The notes beneath the pieces are model-generated. The model was not told the DNA's origin and ran no database searches. It saw only the letters and a list, made by a program, of their open reading frames with translations. A stretch of 64,000 nucleotides of DNA from Acanthaster planci. Its lineage: Eukaryota; Echinodermata; Asteroidea; Valvatida; Acanthasteridae. Below, piece after piece: positions 24,901 to 39,900 of this stretch. Numbering within the stretch: the stretch's first letter is position 1; each line of letters starts with the position of its first letter. Position numbers and translations under genes: made by a program. The stretch lies in the NCBI RefSeq assembly GCF_001949145.1, contig NW_019091398.1:28947-92946 (forward strand), in the 5' to 3' direction.

Positions 24901-27900
24901 CCAGAACTTTCATGGAGACAGTTGGACTTGTATTTCCTATGAAGCTGTAAGATGCCACAAAGGAAAGATACGAGGTTACAAAGAGTCCAATTAATGCGAG
25001 GCCTCAAGAGGAAGACCTATCTCCACGGCAAACTGTCCGACTTCCTGTTATGCCAAAAACCTACCCACAACTGTCACTTCAAACGAACAGTTGTCCGAAT
25101 TGCCACTCTGATCGGTGGCAGTGTAGATGACGATGGATACACCGATAGGGAATTCATCATTGGGCTGGTAGTTGGAATCCAACGCCACGCTCCTCATGGA
25201 GTTATCAGATGCTGATGGACTGGGCCAGAACACTGTGGCATTAGGTTTGCCCAGTGAAGTCGAGCCTCCTAGGGTGTTGGGACAGTTTGTGAGGACTGGC
25301 GGTTCCACATCTGTGTGGTGCGAAGAGGTGATGGGGGGAGGGGGGAAGGAATGTATGGGGAGGAGCAAAATATGCAGGGAGGGAGGTTGTAGAATTTGTG
25401 TCCAGGAAGGAGGGTTGATACCAAAACGAGAAAATCTATTAGTCTGACTTCCAATTCTCTCCGATATCATATAATAGTTAAGACCACGTAACTCTTCAGA
25501 TGTTTTAAGTTATTGCTTGTTTAAGGTATTCAACATTTTCTCACCCTCCACGGTGACATTAAACTGGCATACAGCTGTCAACCCCAGACTGTCCGTGGCA
25601 GTATAGGTAACCTCAGTTGTTCCGATGTCAAACACATCACCAGAGTTGAAGTCAGATGTGAAGTTGACTACTCTTACGTTGTCATCGGCGACAGGCGCTG
25701 TCCAATTGGCTTGGCCCGTTGCCAAGTTGGGTGTGTTAGGGACAGTGACGTCATCAGGACAATTCATGATGGTTGGCGCTGTTCCGTCTATGCATTCACA
25801 CAAAAAATTACACATCAAGTTCTAAAAATGACTATTTCAGTTTACAATGTTTTCAATACCTCTACAGCAACTCTAGCAGACCCAGTAACTACACTTTGAC
25901 ACAAGTTACTTCTGGAAAACTCACGGTTATACACTGCTGCTACATTTTAAAAGTTTGAAGAATCCAGTCAAGCATCAGTGCTGATTAACCACTTCACGCT
26001 GGGCCCATTTATCGATGTGGATTCTGCTGGGCCGGGTAATTTTTCATTTTTTTAAAATTCTGTGAAAATTCACAACTTTATTTACTGGACGTTTACATCC
26101 ACATGAATGACTGTCTTGTGGCTACTCCAATCTGACAGATAACATCTACTGACACCCGAGTATTTCAGCCAGGCCAGCTGCCTTGTAAAAAGAGCCCAGA
26201 TTGTGCAGTGTAACGTAATTTTCTTTTGTTCCCGAAACCGGCACAGTGCACGGCTGGTGTCTTTTCAATAGGGGCCAGATTAGAATGCAGCGGTATTGTA
26301 TCGCTCATCACTGGAGTGCTTTTGTCCCTGATGGTAATTCGCGAGCACTGAATGCCACAAACAGTGGTATAATCTTTCAAAACAATGACGGATTTCCTCC
26401 GCTATTGACTACTGAAAAATGTTAGCAATAACCAACAGCTTGGTCTTTTGTTTCCAAGTATGGTCTTTTGTTATAAGGCCCAGCTCTTTTGTCCAATTTC
26501 GGGCTCCCCGGCTTTGTGTATACAGCCTATGTGCCCGAAACTGGGTACCCCGGTACAAGAAGCTTCGGGCAACCAGTGTTGTATTCGAGTCCATCACAGG
26601 TCCTTTCGCAAGTCCCTTCACAAGTCCGGTCACAAGTCCAGTCACAAGTCCTTTCGCAAAGCCAGTCTTTGGCATGAGGGTGAACAATTACAAGAGAATG
26701 CTTTGTCACAGCTCATTTGAATAACTTGTGAATTGGCTTCAGACTGAATGGCTTTTGATGGACTTGTAAGGGACTTACAGGGACTTGTGAGGGACTTACA
26801 GGGACTTGTGAGGGACTTACAGGGACTTGTGAGGGACTTACAGGGACTTGTGAGGGACTTACAGGGACTTGTAAGGGACTTACAGGACTTGTGAGGGACT
26901 TACAGGGACTTGTGATGGACTCGAATACAACACTTCAGGCAATGTCACTTGAACTTGATTGGATCTGCTTCTCTTTTTCTCGGAGTTTAGCTTCCAAGAA
27001 AAAACATGAAAAAAAGGGAGGCTTTCACTCACCAACAACCGTTATATCAAACATACAGATGTCCATGTTATTGAAAGCATCCACGGCTGTGTATGTAATG
27101 GTGGTTACCGTGCCAACCATCAATGGCTGACCATTGTAATCATTTGTCACCGTCGGAGGTCCTGCATTATCAGTTACGTTTGGCATGTCCCACATTGGAA
27201 TGACGTAAGAACCATTTGCGCCCGTTGTTATCTCCAAATCAGCCGGGCAGAATGTAAAGACCGGATCCTCCACATCTGGGAAATCAGGAAAAGGGAGATA
27301 CGTGAACTTGGTACCCAATAATTCATGATCGCAGTCAATACAATTTATTTTGTGACTGCTGCAGTCCACCCAAACTAACTTCATTATAATCCATTAAGGT
27401 TGCACTCACAAGTCAATGAGTGTGACATTGACTGCATAAATTACAGACGAAGAGATAAAAGAAGAATATTAAGAGCAAATTTGGCTAACTGATGGACAAC
27501 TAGGACACTATGAGATCTTCAAGATTAAAACATGTTTCATTAACCCAACCACCCAAAACCGTCCAATAGGTAAGTAGGGTAAAGCATAGTTGGAGAGGAA
27601 GTAGTGGGAATGACTGGTCTGAAGGTACAGGTCAGCTCCTTCCTGATGCGAAGCAGAGGGAGGTGATCTAGCTGACCTACAAAGAGGGCCAAATACCTAC
27701 AACTTTCTGGCAATAAAGTACGCTGAATTTGTTTTACACTGCACCTCATAAAATTCTTTATGAGCAAATTGACAAAATAACAAATTCAAGGTTAACACAT
27801 GATTTACTTCTGAACTTCAGAGCTCAGTGCCTCTGACAAGCACTAAAACAGACTGGCTCTGTTAAGATTACATGCCACAAACTGCACGAACATAAGGCAG

Positions 27901-30900
27901 GTTTTCAGAGGCAAGTTTTGGTGCTACCAGAAAAACTCCTACTGCACAGCAGTGAGATGGACACTCAACTGAGATGTCACCGCAGCATGTATCAATTCTA
28001 CTTATCGGACATGAGGCAAAATATCGGCCACTGTTAGGCTGCAATTTGCTCATGAATATTTATAAGGTGTAATAATAATGTCTACTCAGTGAAGCCTCTT
28101 GATAGAAAATATCTACCATCTTCCATTGTTGAACTGCCTTTTTTTTTACCTGCCACAATGGCGTCAAATTCGCATCTTGCCACATTGCCTGCGGCATCTA
28201 CAGCAGTATAGACAACCTTCCGGGAGCCAACTGGTAACACGTCATTTGGCTGGTAGTTGGAGTCGAAGGAAACGACGCCAACGTTGTCATTAGCTGTTGG
28301 TGCAATCCAAAACACACTGCCATTATTCGCCCCGGGACTGCTCGTTCCAACTGCATTGACGGGACAAATGGAAATCGTCGGCTGCTCTTGGTCTGCGGAA
28401 TAAAAGAACCAGTGAAGAATCAGGTTTACATCTTGTTTGGAAAAGGGGATTTTATTGTTTCGGTCAGCTTAAGCAGACTTTTGGAGATAGTTAGATACAG
28501 TTCGACTCAATGGAAAAGTAAATGGTCAACCTTCGGTGGTTAAAAAACTTTAAACGAAAAGTCAGAGAAAGTTGTTCTAAAACCAACAAAGGTTGTTTGA
28601 AGACCCAGGCTAAACATCAAGCAACTGGCACAGTTCCCTGGGTAGGGTCCTGCAATTTCTCTTTTTTACCTTCAACAGTGACATTGAACTCGCACTGGGC
28701 AGTCAGGCCCACAGAATCCACAGCGGTGTATGTAACCTTAGTTGGACCAAGCGTCAAGTTGGTCAGTGGCTGCACATCCGGCTCAAAGCTAACCAGTTGA
28801 TAATTGTCCGTTGCCGTGGGCTCTGTCCAGTTAGCCAGAGCCGTAGCCAAGCCCGGATCCGTGGAAATGACCATATCCATGGGGCAGCTGAAAATGGCTG
28901 GTGGAGTTCCATCTGGTAAACAATGGAGAAGGAAATACCCTTTAATAGCTCTAGCTTTCCCAAAAACCTAAATGCACCAATAAAGCAATTAAGAAGTTCT
29001 TTTTGGCATGTCTACATTTCAAAGACGTTGGGTTTATGAAATGATGTGTATACCAACAATAGTCGGGGTGTACAGTTCTAAAATCAACCAAGACACCGCA
29101 AAAACCAGATGTTGGATTTTGAACGACTGGTGGTTCCATAGTAGCCATAGTAACATTCAACAAGTAGTTTTTTGGTCCCAATGTGTTTTTCTGTTGACCT
29201 CGAGGAAAAACAAAAATTGTTGGCATTTGCAGTGGATGTTGACATTTGCCGGCAAATTCAACTAAATATTTAGCCAGCTACAAGTAGATAGCCCCCTCTT
29301 TGGTATATATACACACGAGAATGACTTTTGAAGGTTATAAATTTCTACTAAACTCCAAGTAGGGTGATTTAGTGGGTTGCACACGTCTTGAGATCACCAT
29401 GCACTCCGAGCTGCATTCGATCCCCAGCTGTTGTCCATTGTTTTTTCACCCCCAAACTTAAACATTTTCTTCTTTTGTGATCTTTAAATCAACTACAACA
29501 TTAAATTACAGAACATTCAAGTTTCTATTTCTGATTTATGGAACTGGAGAAATTTTAACGGCAAAACGTCCAAAATCGTAACATGGTCTGAATCCCGCCT
29601 TGTGAATACAAAGTCACAATGACGATGTTGGCGCAGAACCAGACTAAGATCTGTCACAGCAAGAGTTTTAAGTCCTAAAAAGCAATTACCGTGCATGTAT
29701 TCGGTGAGGTATCGCTCAGTTAAATTTGCCGTTAACAGCTAAATATCTACTGCCAGAACAAATGCAAACATAGTTTTTTTATATAAACCTGTTGAAGAGT
29801 TTCAATTAATGCATTCTAAATCCTCTCCCCTTTATTTTGCATAAGCCAATGGAACTTTTTGATCATTAATACAAATGGACGAAGTCAAGAACTCCTTTAC
29901 CTACAAAATTGTTTGCTATTACACTCACCGATGACAGTGATGTTGAACATACAGGTGGCTTCATTACCAGCCTCATCAACTGCAGTAAATGTTATCAATG
30001 TTGTGGAGCCAACTGCCAGCCTGGTCAGATTGTAGTCACTTGTCAGCATCGGTGGGCCAGCATTATCAGTGGCATTGGGCATACCCCAGGTAGGTACAAC
30101 AATTGCACCGTTGGCGTTAGTGGTAAACTCAATGTTTGTGGGGCAAAATGTGAACGATGGATCCTCACCATCTAAGACAGAAAGAGAGTCAAGCAGAGCA
30201 TCACCAATGGGTACAATTGCTAGCATATGTCTAAACTTAGGGGTAATTATAATGAGAGAGTTGTCGCTGGTGACACCTAAAATTAGTATGCGAGTTTGAA
30301 AATCTAATTACCAACAACAGTGGCATTAAACGAGCAGCTCTCGGTATTGCCTGCAGCATCGATGGCTGTGTATGTCACCAGGGTAGGTCCGATGGGGAAC
30401 AGATCCGTTGGTTCGAAGTTGAAAGTCAAGTTTTTCACACCAACATTATCGGTAGCAACTGGGACTACCCAAAACATGGTACCAGTGGCCAGTGCAGGGG
30501 AGGTGCTACCAACGACATTTGACGGACATGACGTAAAGACTGGGCTTTGGTCATCTGTAAGAGCAAATAATATTAACAAAATGCCAAGGGTTAAACAAAA
30601 AGCTAAAGATGAAAAAAAATGCTAGAAACTTGGGCGTCAAAGAGTCATAGTTTCAGGAAATAAGAGATGAACTGAACAGAGCCATTCACAAACTATTTAT
30701 TGGGATTACAAGAAAAACAGCAAGAAGACAGACTTCTTTGATTCCTACCTGTGACAGTTACAAAGAAATCACAACTTGCATTGTCTCCATTAATCCCCCT
30801 GACGGTATATACGACTACAGCCCGACCCACTTCAAATGAACTATTGATAGGGCGGGTGGAAGTCAGATCTGCCGTAATGCTGGCGTTGTACATCGGTAGC

Positions 30901-33900
30901 GGCCATGACACTAGGGTGCTGTTGGAATCCAGGTCAGCGGGGACACGGACATCTGGCGGACAGGCTATCATGAGCGTATTCAGAGCTGATCCGACCAATA
31001 AAATGAAAACAAAACGGTGGTGTCAAGTCTGGCTAGTCCATTACTCGATAAACAGATTTCATGCACAAAGAAAATTTGTTCTTCCTTGGGAAGAGGCAAT
31101 TTTAGGAATCAGTGAAATATTGGCTATCGAGGCAGATCATTTGACATGACTTCTAACCTCATCGAAGTTCATACTCACCAAAAACGGTCACATTGAAGGA
31201 GCAACTGGCCGTGTTTCCATATGGATCTGTCGCTATGTAGATGACAGGAGCTGTGCCAATAACAAACTCTCCCTGTGTTCGTGTCAGTGCTGTGACATTG
31301 ACAGAGCCCGAGTTATCCTCGGCAACAGGGTCTGTCCAGTTCACAAATGTCATATTGCCATCTCCAATAACGATTCCTTCCTGATCCGAGGGACAAATGG
31401 AGAACATCGGTGGCTCTTTGTCTGGTGAGAAAATAATGGCAATTAGCAAACGAATAGGATGATAAACATCACACTAATTGGAGAACGTCTGATTTAAAAG
31501 TAAAACTAAAACTAATTCAATATAAAACAGCAATTTCAAAGATGGCAAAAATAGGGAGGCATACTCAAGCACAGATATTACACCAGACCTGAGACCTACC
31601 AACAACGATGACTTCAAAATTGCAGCGTCCAATGTTGCTGTCTGGGTCTATTGCTACAAACATCACCGGCGACGAACCAATTCCAAAAGAGTCGCCCGAT
31701 CGGCTGGCGCTGGTTGGAGTTATAGTGGCACCACTGTTGTCAGTGACAACCAACGGGTCCCAGGTGACGACGGCCATATTGCTACCTGGATCTGTCTCCG
31801 TGGTGATGTTGACAGGGCAATTTTGAAAGACAGGATCTTCATCATCTGGGGGCATACAACAGAGACACTCAAACTTGACAGCACGAACATTTTGGTTCTT
31901 GTTCAAATATCAAACTGCCAGAATAAGACAAACTTTGCACACAGACTTTTCTATTTTTTCTGATAACATTAATATCTGTTTGAAAAGTTTTCGAAAAAAG
32001 TACACACATAATTTAATAACTACAATTAAACTTGAGAAAACATCTGAGAGCCAATATGTGAAACTGGACAGTATGATTATTCATGTAAATGAAATGCTGA
32101 CGTAAACCGTGAAAGACGTACTTTGCTGAAATATTAGGCCACTGTTTCCTCTTTTTTGGCTTACCAATTACTGTGATGGTAAAGGTACACGTGTTGTTGT
32201 TGCCTGCAGCATCAGAAATCCTGTAAGTCACGTCCGTCATTCCCAGCGAAAAGTTGGCATTAGGTTGGTGGGTCGACTCAAAGACAGTCACATCGGCATT
32301 GTCCATGACAATAGGAACTGTCCAGTTGACAGAGGCTCCAGGTCGACCAGGATCGTTTGAAACAGTTATATCACTCGGACAAGTCACAAACACTGGTGGC
32401 ACATTGTCTGCAAGGATGAATGAAATAACCATTTCAAATGACCAAGTAGCAAAAGTGGCAATGAAAAAGGAAGGGTGGAAGTTCTTGAGCACACACTCGG
32501 GAAATAGGCAAACCTAAATGAATACAACAGAACAGGTGTTTTCGTTGGTCAGAGTTTACAATCGCAAGGGGTAAACAGTCCCTGGATCCCTGTAAATCCA
32601 AGCTGCAATTTGAACATGTTGATTTAATGATTGAGCAGGATCTTACCAATTACTTCAACATAGAAAGTGCAGCTCTCCACGTTGGTGTTTCCGGATGTGT
32701 CTGCGGCGATGTAGGTAACTTCAGTGACACCAACCGGGAACAAGGTACTGGGATCTCTGGTCGGAATCAGAGATGCCACCTCAACGTTGTCCACAGCCTG
32801 AACAGCCGGCCACGTGATATTTGGTAGGGAGACATTCTCCACGATGCTAAAGTTGTTGGGACAATTCAGAATTACAGGCGGGGAGAGATCTGGGAACATT
32901 GAAGACAAGAGGTGTGAATCAGGGAGGGGCATAATCAAGATTTTGACTAAAAAGTATACCACCACCAAGACACAGTGACTGGCAATGTGTGGCCTACTCA
33001 GAAGGGCTTGTTTATGGATAAAGTGTACAAACTGGACGGTGCCAATGCGGTGTGAAGTTTCTATTCGCGCCTTGATCTGTGGCACGTAATCACTTCAAGA
33101 CATCTAAGTGATGCCTGTCATACTTATTCACATTTCAATCTTGTTTCTGTGCTCTATCAGATCAACATGTTAAATTCTTTCCCGACACTGAGAACGGCAA
33201 CAAGTAGCTGGCAACAGTCCCGACTTACCAAAAACAGTGACATTGAAAACACAACTGGCTGAGTTGCCGGCTGCATCGGTGGCATTAATCACAACTTCTG
33301 TGTTGCCAAATGGAAATGCATATCCTGGGAAGTACTCCTGAGTGACAGTGAAGTTGCCGCTGTTATCAGAAAACACCGTTTCATTCCAGGTTGCTGTGGC
33401 ATTGGTGCTACCGTTGTAGAGGTACAACTCAATGTTACTGGAACAGTTGAGTAACGTGGGAGGTTCCGAGTCTGCAATGATATCAAATCAAGAACATCAA
33501 AAGTGAGACTGAAATGAAACAACAAGAATCTTGAAGTTATGTCAATTTAACATAAAATCTCAATAACTAGAATTTCTGGGAGTGGAGCAAAAACTCAAGT
33601 TTTCTGAATTTCAAGCCAATAAAAGTTTCTGAGTCACAGATAACAGCAAGCCAACAACATGTATGTACTACATGGAATCAAAATCAACTCACTCTGTGGT
33701 GGAAATGTCATGTGGGTCATTCTATAAATCTGGGGTCCAATTTTTTTCCCATCCCTCTTATGTCTGACATTTTATTTTTAATGTTTAGAACTCACTGTTT
33801 CATTCCCAAGACTGAATAAGTACTGCAAATTTCCTGCTAAAACAAATAAAAATAGTTTGAAATCAATTTCAGTGACACATCCCTTGTCAAACGTGTCAGA

Positions 33901-36900
33901 TGGTATTAAACAGGGATGAAAATATGTCCATTTTGGACCCCAAATTTACAGAATGAGCCATGTGGCAATTTCCCTTTTCACTCACTCTAAAGTGCATAGT
34001 TTTGCTTACAAATCATCACTTTTCTAAGATTTTCTGTTGTTACTTAGAGTTGCCTCTTCTATTAATAAATAAGCAACAAAAGAATAAACACTGTACTTTC
34101 ATTTTAGCAAAACTTTTGTGTTTTTAATCTACCATGGTCATAGGGCGGTGGACAATTTGACCTTTCCTTTTGTGGTCACATGACTACCACAAAGTGAGTC
34201 ACTGGGATGCATGCAAGCATAGGCTGGATCTGTGGTCACAATCAGGCTAGCTTGAGAGCCAGGATTTGTGGCTCTACTTTGGTTTATGCAGCATGTGGGC
34301 AAGGGGTCCTACTGTGAAAAGAGGAACTGTGCTTGGCAGTGATGACTCGTAACTCTCGTCCATGTTCCTTTATTAGAACACTTTACTGACACACTTTGAT
34401 GGTTTACCTTCAGCAAAGATTGTGAAGTTACAGCTAGCAGTGTTTCCACTTTCGTCCTCAGCTGTGAAGACAACAATACTCCCCCCGTACGGGAACTCAG
34501 TGCCCAAGGGGTAGTTACTGGTAACATTGATGGGTCTTCCTGAGTTGTCAGTGACGTTGGGCGGGGACCAGAGATAAACTCTAGACTGGCTGGCCAGAAG
34601 GACGACATCAGATGGACAGCTCACAAAGAAAGGATCTTCGTCATCTAATTGGGAGAGCGAGTGCAAAATAAATTAATTGCAACGAGAGCCGACAATCCAG
34701 AAATCATCAACTTGTAGAAATCTCTTCAAAAGAGCAGTGCTCAATGTACATCTGAGAAATGATTTCTTTCAGTTCCACAAGAAACACCAGGGTACAATTT
34801 TTTTCAGAGAATAAAAGCAATTCATAGGTGCAATTTCTATTAGACACTCCTTTCACATGCCGCAGTTTGGTGTTTGGTATTCTTATATATGAGACGTTCA
34901 GGTATTTTGCCTGCTGACATCAGAAAATGTGCTGCTCACCTAGCACAGTCACGTTAAAAGAGCAAGATGCGTTGTTTCCCATTCGGTCGGCAATGAAATA
35001 CGTGACTTCGGTGGTCCCCAGGAAGAACTGACTACCGTTCTGATAATCAACCTCAATAACAGTGACTTCCTGGTTGTCACGGTACTCGGGAGCCTCCCAA
35101 GTTACATTGGTGTAGTTAACTCTTGGGTCAGTAGTTCTGATGACGTTTTGCGGGCAGATGATGATGGGCACTTCAGTGTCCGTTGCTGTAAAAAAAAAAA
35201 ATTCCCAATCAATTTTACAAAAAATAGCACTCTTCCCTGCAATGCGTTCCTTTGAGTCTCTTGAAATTCTTGAAGGGAATTTATCAAATATTTATTGATC
35301 AACTATCTGGTATCCCAGTACATACTTTCTAGTAAAAGTTGGCAACTTATACAAAGCCTTTGACCCACTCTTTGAACCCTAAAAATGAGTTGCGACTACT
35401 CACGGTAGACGATGACACTGAATGTACAGTTGGCAGTGTTTCCAGCCCGGTCGGTGACTGTGATTGTAATGTAATGGGTGCCGACTGCAAACTCAGAGTT
35501 GAGTGGACGGTTTGAGTTCACTGTGAATATGCCCGAGTTATCATTAGCTATAGGCATACTCCAATTGAGACGAATGGTTGTACCGTTGTCTGCGAAAACT
35601 TCAATGTTCCTTGGGCAAACAACCGTCGGATCCTCGACATCTACATGGAAGTAAAGAAAAATCCTTTTGAATTGCTGCATTTACTAAAACACATAAAAGA
35701 CAAAGCTACTGAGTAAAAGAACTCCCCTTGGCAGAGACCAATTTTCAGGGAATTTCTATCAAGTTTTACTCATCCGATGAAATCGTCAAATACTTCCGAA
35801 ACTGATCAACTTACCAAGGACATTAACGGCGGTTGTGCATGTTTCAACATTGCCCGCACCATCTATTGCGCCATAGGTGACAGTGTTGACACCAATGCTG
35901 AACAAGCTGTTTGACGGGATGTCATCCGTCAGTGTCACAATGCCAGTGTTGTCAATAGCCGTGGGTTGAGGCCACACAACGTAAGCCATTTTGGTTCCCA
36001 GACTTGCATTAGCATACACTTCAGCTGTACAGTTTAAAATCTGCGGTTTCTCATCATCTGAGAGGGCAAATCAAATTAAACACACACATTTGCATACCAT
36101 CTGAAACCAAGGCAAACTTCGGATTTCACTCTGTCAAATGAAAAAATTCTGTGGCACTGCTCAACCAATGCAGTAAATCATATACAGTACTTACGTTCTT
36201 AAAATCAAGCGTCGTCCAAGTTCAGTTTGTTCAAACAAGGCATATGTTGAGAGGAGCGCATAGCACAAAAATGATTCATTATGAGGAAACGTTCAGACAA
36301 GAGAGGAATTCAAGGTGAATAACCCCACCTTCAATTGTGACGGTAAACTGGCAGATAGCCTCATTGCCTGCTGCATCCCGAGCGTAATAGACAATGTCGG
36401 TTTTCCCAATGACCAGTTCATCTCCTGGTCGATGAGTGAAGTTGGAGTAAGACACGTTGACATTATCAGTGACAGCTGGGGCTACAGAGAATGTGCCTAC
36501 ATCACGTCCAGGCAGGGTGCCATTGGTGAAGTCCATTGGACAATCAAACACTGGGCTCTCATCATCTTAAGACACAAAGCCAACAAGAAAAGTCAGCATT
36601 TAAATACACTATTCAAACACGAATCTAAGGGGTTTAATAGTCCAAGATTGAATGAAAGTACAAATTTATGCCACAAATTCTAGTAATATAGCTAAGGAAC
36701 AAGAATTTCTTGCACAGAGTAACAAATACTACAAAACGAATGACATACCTGTGACGGTGACGTTGAATGAGCATATTGCAGAATTGGAGGAATTATCCGT
36801 GACAAGGTAAGTGACCTCAATGGTTCCTACAGGGAACTTTGATCCCACTTGGTGAGACAGGTCAACGTTGACAGAGCCAGAGTTATCTGAGATCACTGGC

Positions 36901-39900
36901 TCATTCCAGGAGACAGTGCCTTGGGGTAGACCTACATCAGTTGTGCCATTGGCACCGTTTGGGCAATTAACAATCATTGGATCTTGCGTGTCTGCGGAGA
37001 GGTTTGAACAAGAAAGAAATAACCAAGGAATTCGTCAAGGCAACAGCTCACGAGTGCATATTTATTTTTTACATTTTCTTCAAGCAGATTTCATTTAAAA
37101 TTGACCTTTGGTTTTACCTAAAATAGTGACGTTGAAGCTGCAGGTGTCGTTGTTAAAGAGGACGTCATAGACTGTGTATGTCACAACTTCGGTTCCAAGG
37201 TAGAACAAACTACCATTTTCCCGAGTGACATTGACTAAGATCACTCTGTTATTGTCCATATATGGTGGCGGGGGCCAAGTCACTACTGTGGAGTCACTGC
37301 CATTGTCAGCAGGAAGGACAATATCATCAGGACACTGGATCATGGGTGGCTCGGTATCCGTGGCTACAATCAAAGAAAAAGGCATCTCAATTTATCCATT
37401 ACGTTGGCTGCCTATTATAAGGAATTGCATAAAGGTTACTTCTGATTGCAAATAAAGCTTTGCATGTTTTCCAAACTGACAGAACTAAAATCTCAGTTAT
37501 GTAATCTGCGTAGTTCACAGGACAAGTTGACACATGACCATTCTTAAAGTAGAGCAAATGTTACTCTTGGAGATCCTTTGTTTGTGCTGCTCCCAGGCGT
37601 TGGAAATATTTCACACAAGAAAATGCAAAATCTGTTGATGTATTTGAAACTTTGCTAAAACCTCGTCCTTTCACGGAATCTCTAACACTGTACACCGACT
37701 CTTGGCAAGTAATGGGCTGTGTGCTGCACAGCTGAGTACATGGATACGTGTATAGTGACTGTGCAATGTAAGTTGATGCAAATGGCAAGATGGATGTGTC
37801 CATAGCGCAGGTGGGAAATATTACAAACTAGGGATCATTCTGCAACACCGGGCTTGGATCTTACTGTAAAGTACTAAAAAAAACAGGGTACCAAACACTC
37901 AAGGTCCGACTGAAAAGAATTTAACCTCGGCTCCGAGGCAGAAAACTCCATCATTCTGACTTAGGGTCTCTAAAGAGTTGGGAAGTCAAAACCTTCTGAA
38001 TCTTGAAGTTTGTGCTTTACAGCCAAGGTTGCAAAACTGATGTAGAACGTAAAAGAGTCCAATGGTGACATCAAAAATTACTTACAGTTTATTTGGATGA
38101 CAAAGGAACAGCTGCCCACATTGCCAGATCCGTCGGTGGCTGTGTACGTCACAGTGTACGTGCCGTTCGCAAACTCCTCCCCAGGATTGTAATTGGATGA
38201 GACGGTTACGTCTCCAGAATTGTCTTTTACCATTGGTGGTGTCCATGATATTGATATGTTGGTACCCGGATACGTGAACATATAGATGTCATCTGGGCAC
38301 ATTGTCAAATTTGGACGTTCAAAATCTGAAAAGAAAACACAAGTGCACTGATTGTTGAACCCCTAAAATAAACTGATTGGAACACATATCAATTGATCAG
38401 CTACTTGGCTGGTTTACTGATTGACTGCTTGAGTCCTATTGACAACAATGCAATGATTCTTATAGAAAGAGCAACCTTCACACTTTGCCTTTGTTGGAAT
38501 CAGTATTGGTTACATTACTATTAATGAATTCTACTCTGTATAAACGATGACCTGTAGGAAAACCTGAATGGTGCTGCTTGAAAACCCCTTCTGTACACAT
38601 ACCTTGGACAATAATTTGGAATTTGCAAAGCTGTGTGTTGCCCGAGCCATCAAGAGCGATGTAGGTATTGGGGGTCGATCCAATACCTAGCACAGCCCCT
38701 GGTCTAATGGATGCAGTTAGCGTGACCGTGCCCGAGTTGTCAGTAGCGGTGGGTTCCTCCCAGTTAGCTATGCCCGTGGCTTCACCTGCTGTTGTGTTGA
38801 CATAAACATCTCCAGTACAGTTCTGGATATCCGGATCTTCTTCATCTATTAACAAATGAGCGGCCACAATCAATGTTAAGCACTAACCCACTAAGTGTGA
38901 TTTTATTTTCCTGAAACTCAAGTCAAGCAAAGTTAAGGATCACTGTTTAATCACCAGATGAGATCTACATTAACTAGATGAAAACAGAAATGACTAAGTT
39001 TCAGCAATCAACAGCAAAATCTTTGCCAATTTATAATAATTTCATATCCAATTACCACAGCTGTCTAACTGAGCAAATTAGTTATGATTGATTTAACAAG
39101 ACCCAACTAGTAATTCACTGATTGGTAGCACATACTGCCAATTAAAAATATTGTAGCACAGGTAAAAAGATTTGAAACAATAATGCCACACCCACTTAGC
39201 TCTGGAATGGTCAGGTGCTCTCCCTTCTCAATACTGAGCCACAGGCAATGTCCAAATAACTTGGCTATGGCTGGCAAAAGCACATGCAAAAAAGAAGTCC
39301 CTGGAAGTGGCCAAAGCCACGTATGTATATTATTTTCTGCCTAGCCAAGATGATGCTATATGCAAGTGTTGAACATTAACTTTGTCACAATGAAGACACT
39401 ATTGTAGCATAACACTTATGACACTGCATGGGCTCAAACAAATTAATGCACCTAGTATAATTCGTAACTGATCCTGCAAAAGGCCGAACGCTGACAGATG
39501 GCTCCCTAATTGCTCCACAAAAACAACCGAGATGCATTCTGATCACTTACCAACTACGGTGATTGTGAATTGACAAGTCGCATTGAACCCTTCCTCATCA
39601 TATGCCATGTATATAACCTCCAATGTGTCTCCTAGATCAACGACCACACCAGGTTCTGAACTGTTAGTGAAACTGACGACACCGACATTGTCTGTAGCTG
39701 ACGGCACCGTCCAAGTAACATTAGCAGTGGCTAGACGTGCATCTGTTGGGATCTCCATGTCACTGGGACAAGGGGATAGACTAGGCGGTTGGTTATCTAG
39801 GATGAAAATAAACGAGAAAATGTTATCAGTTCATTATTATTTCACTCTGAATTTCAAATTATGCGTCTAAGAAAAAATTGTGCCCATCAGTAGCGTGACG

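Noticed and set aside
26419-26724. Several overlapping open frames with SQVLSQVPSQV-like repeats
   Set aside because: They are translations of the tcacaagtcc repeats of the foldback element, not a gene.
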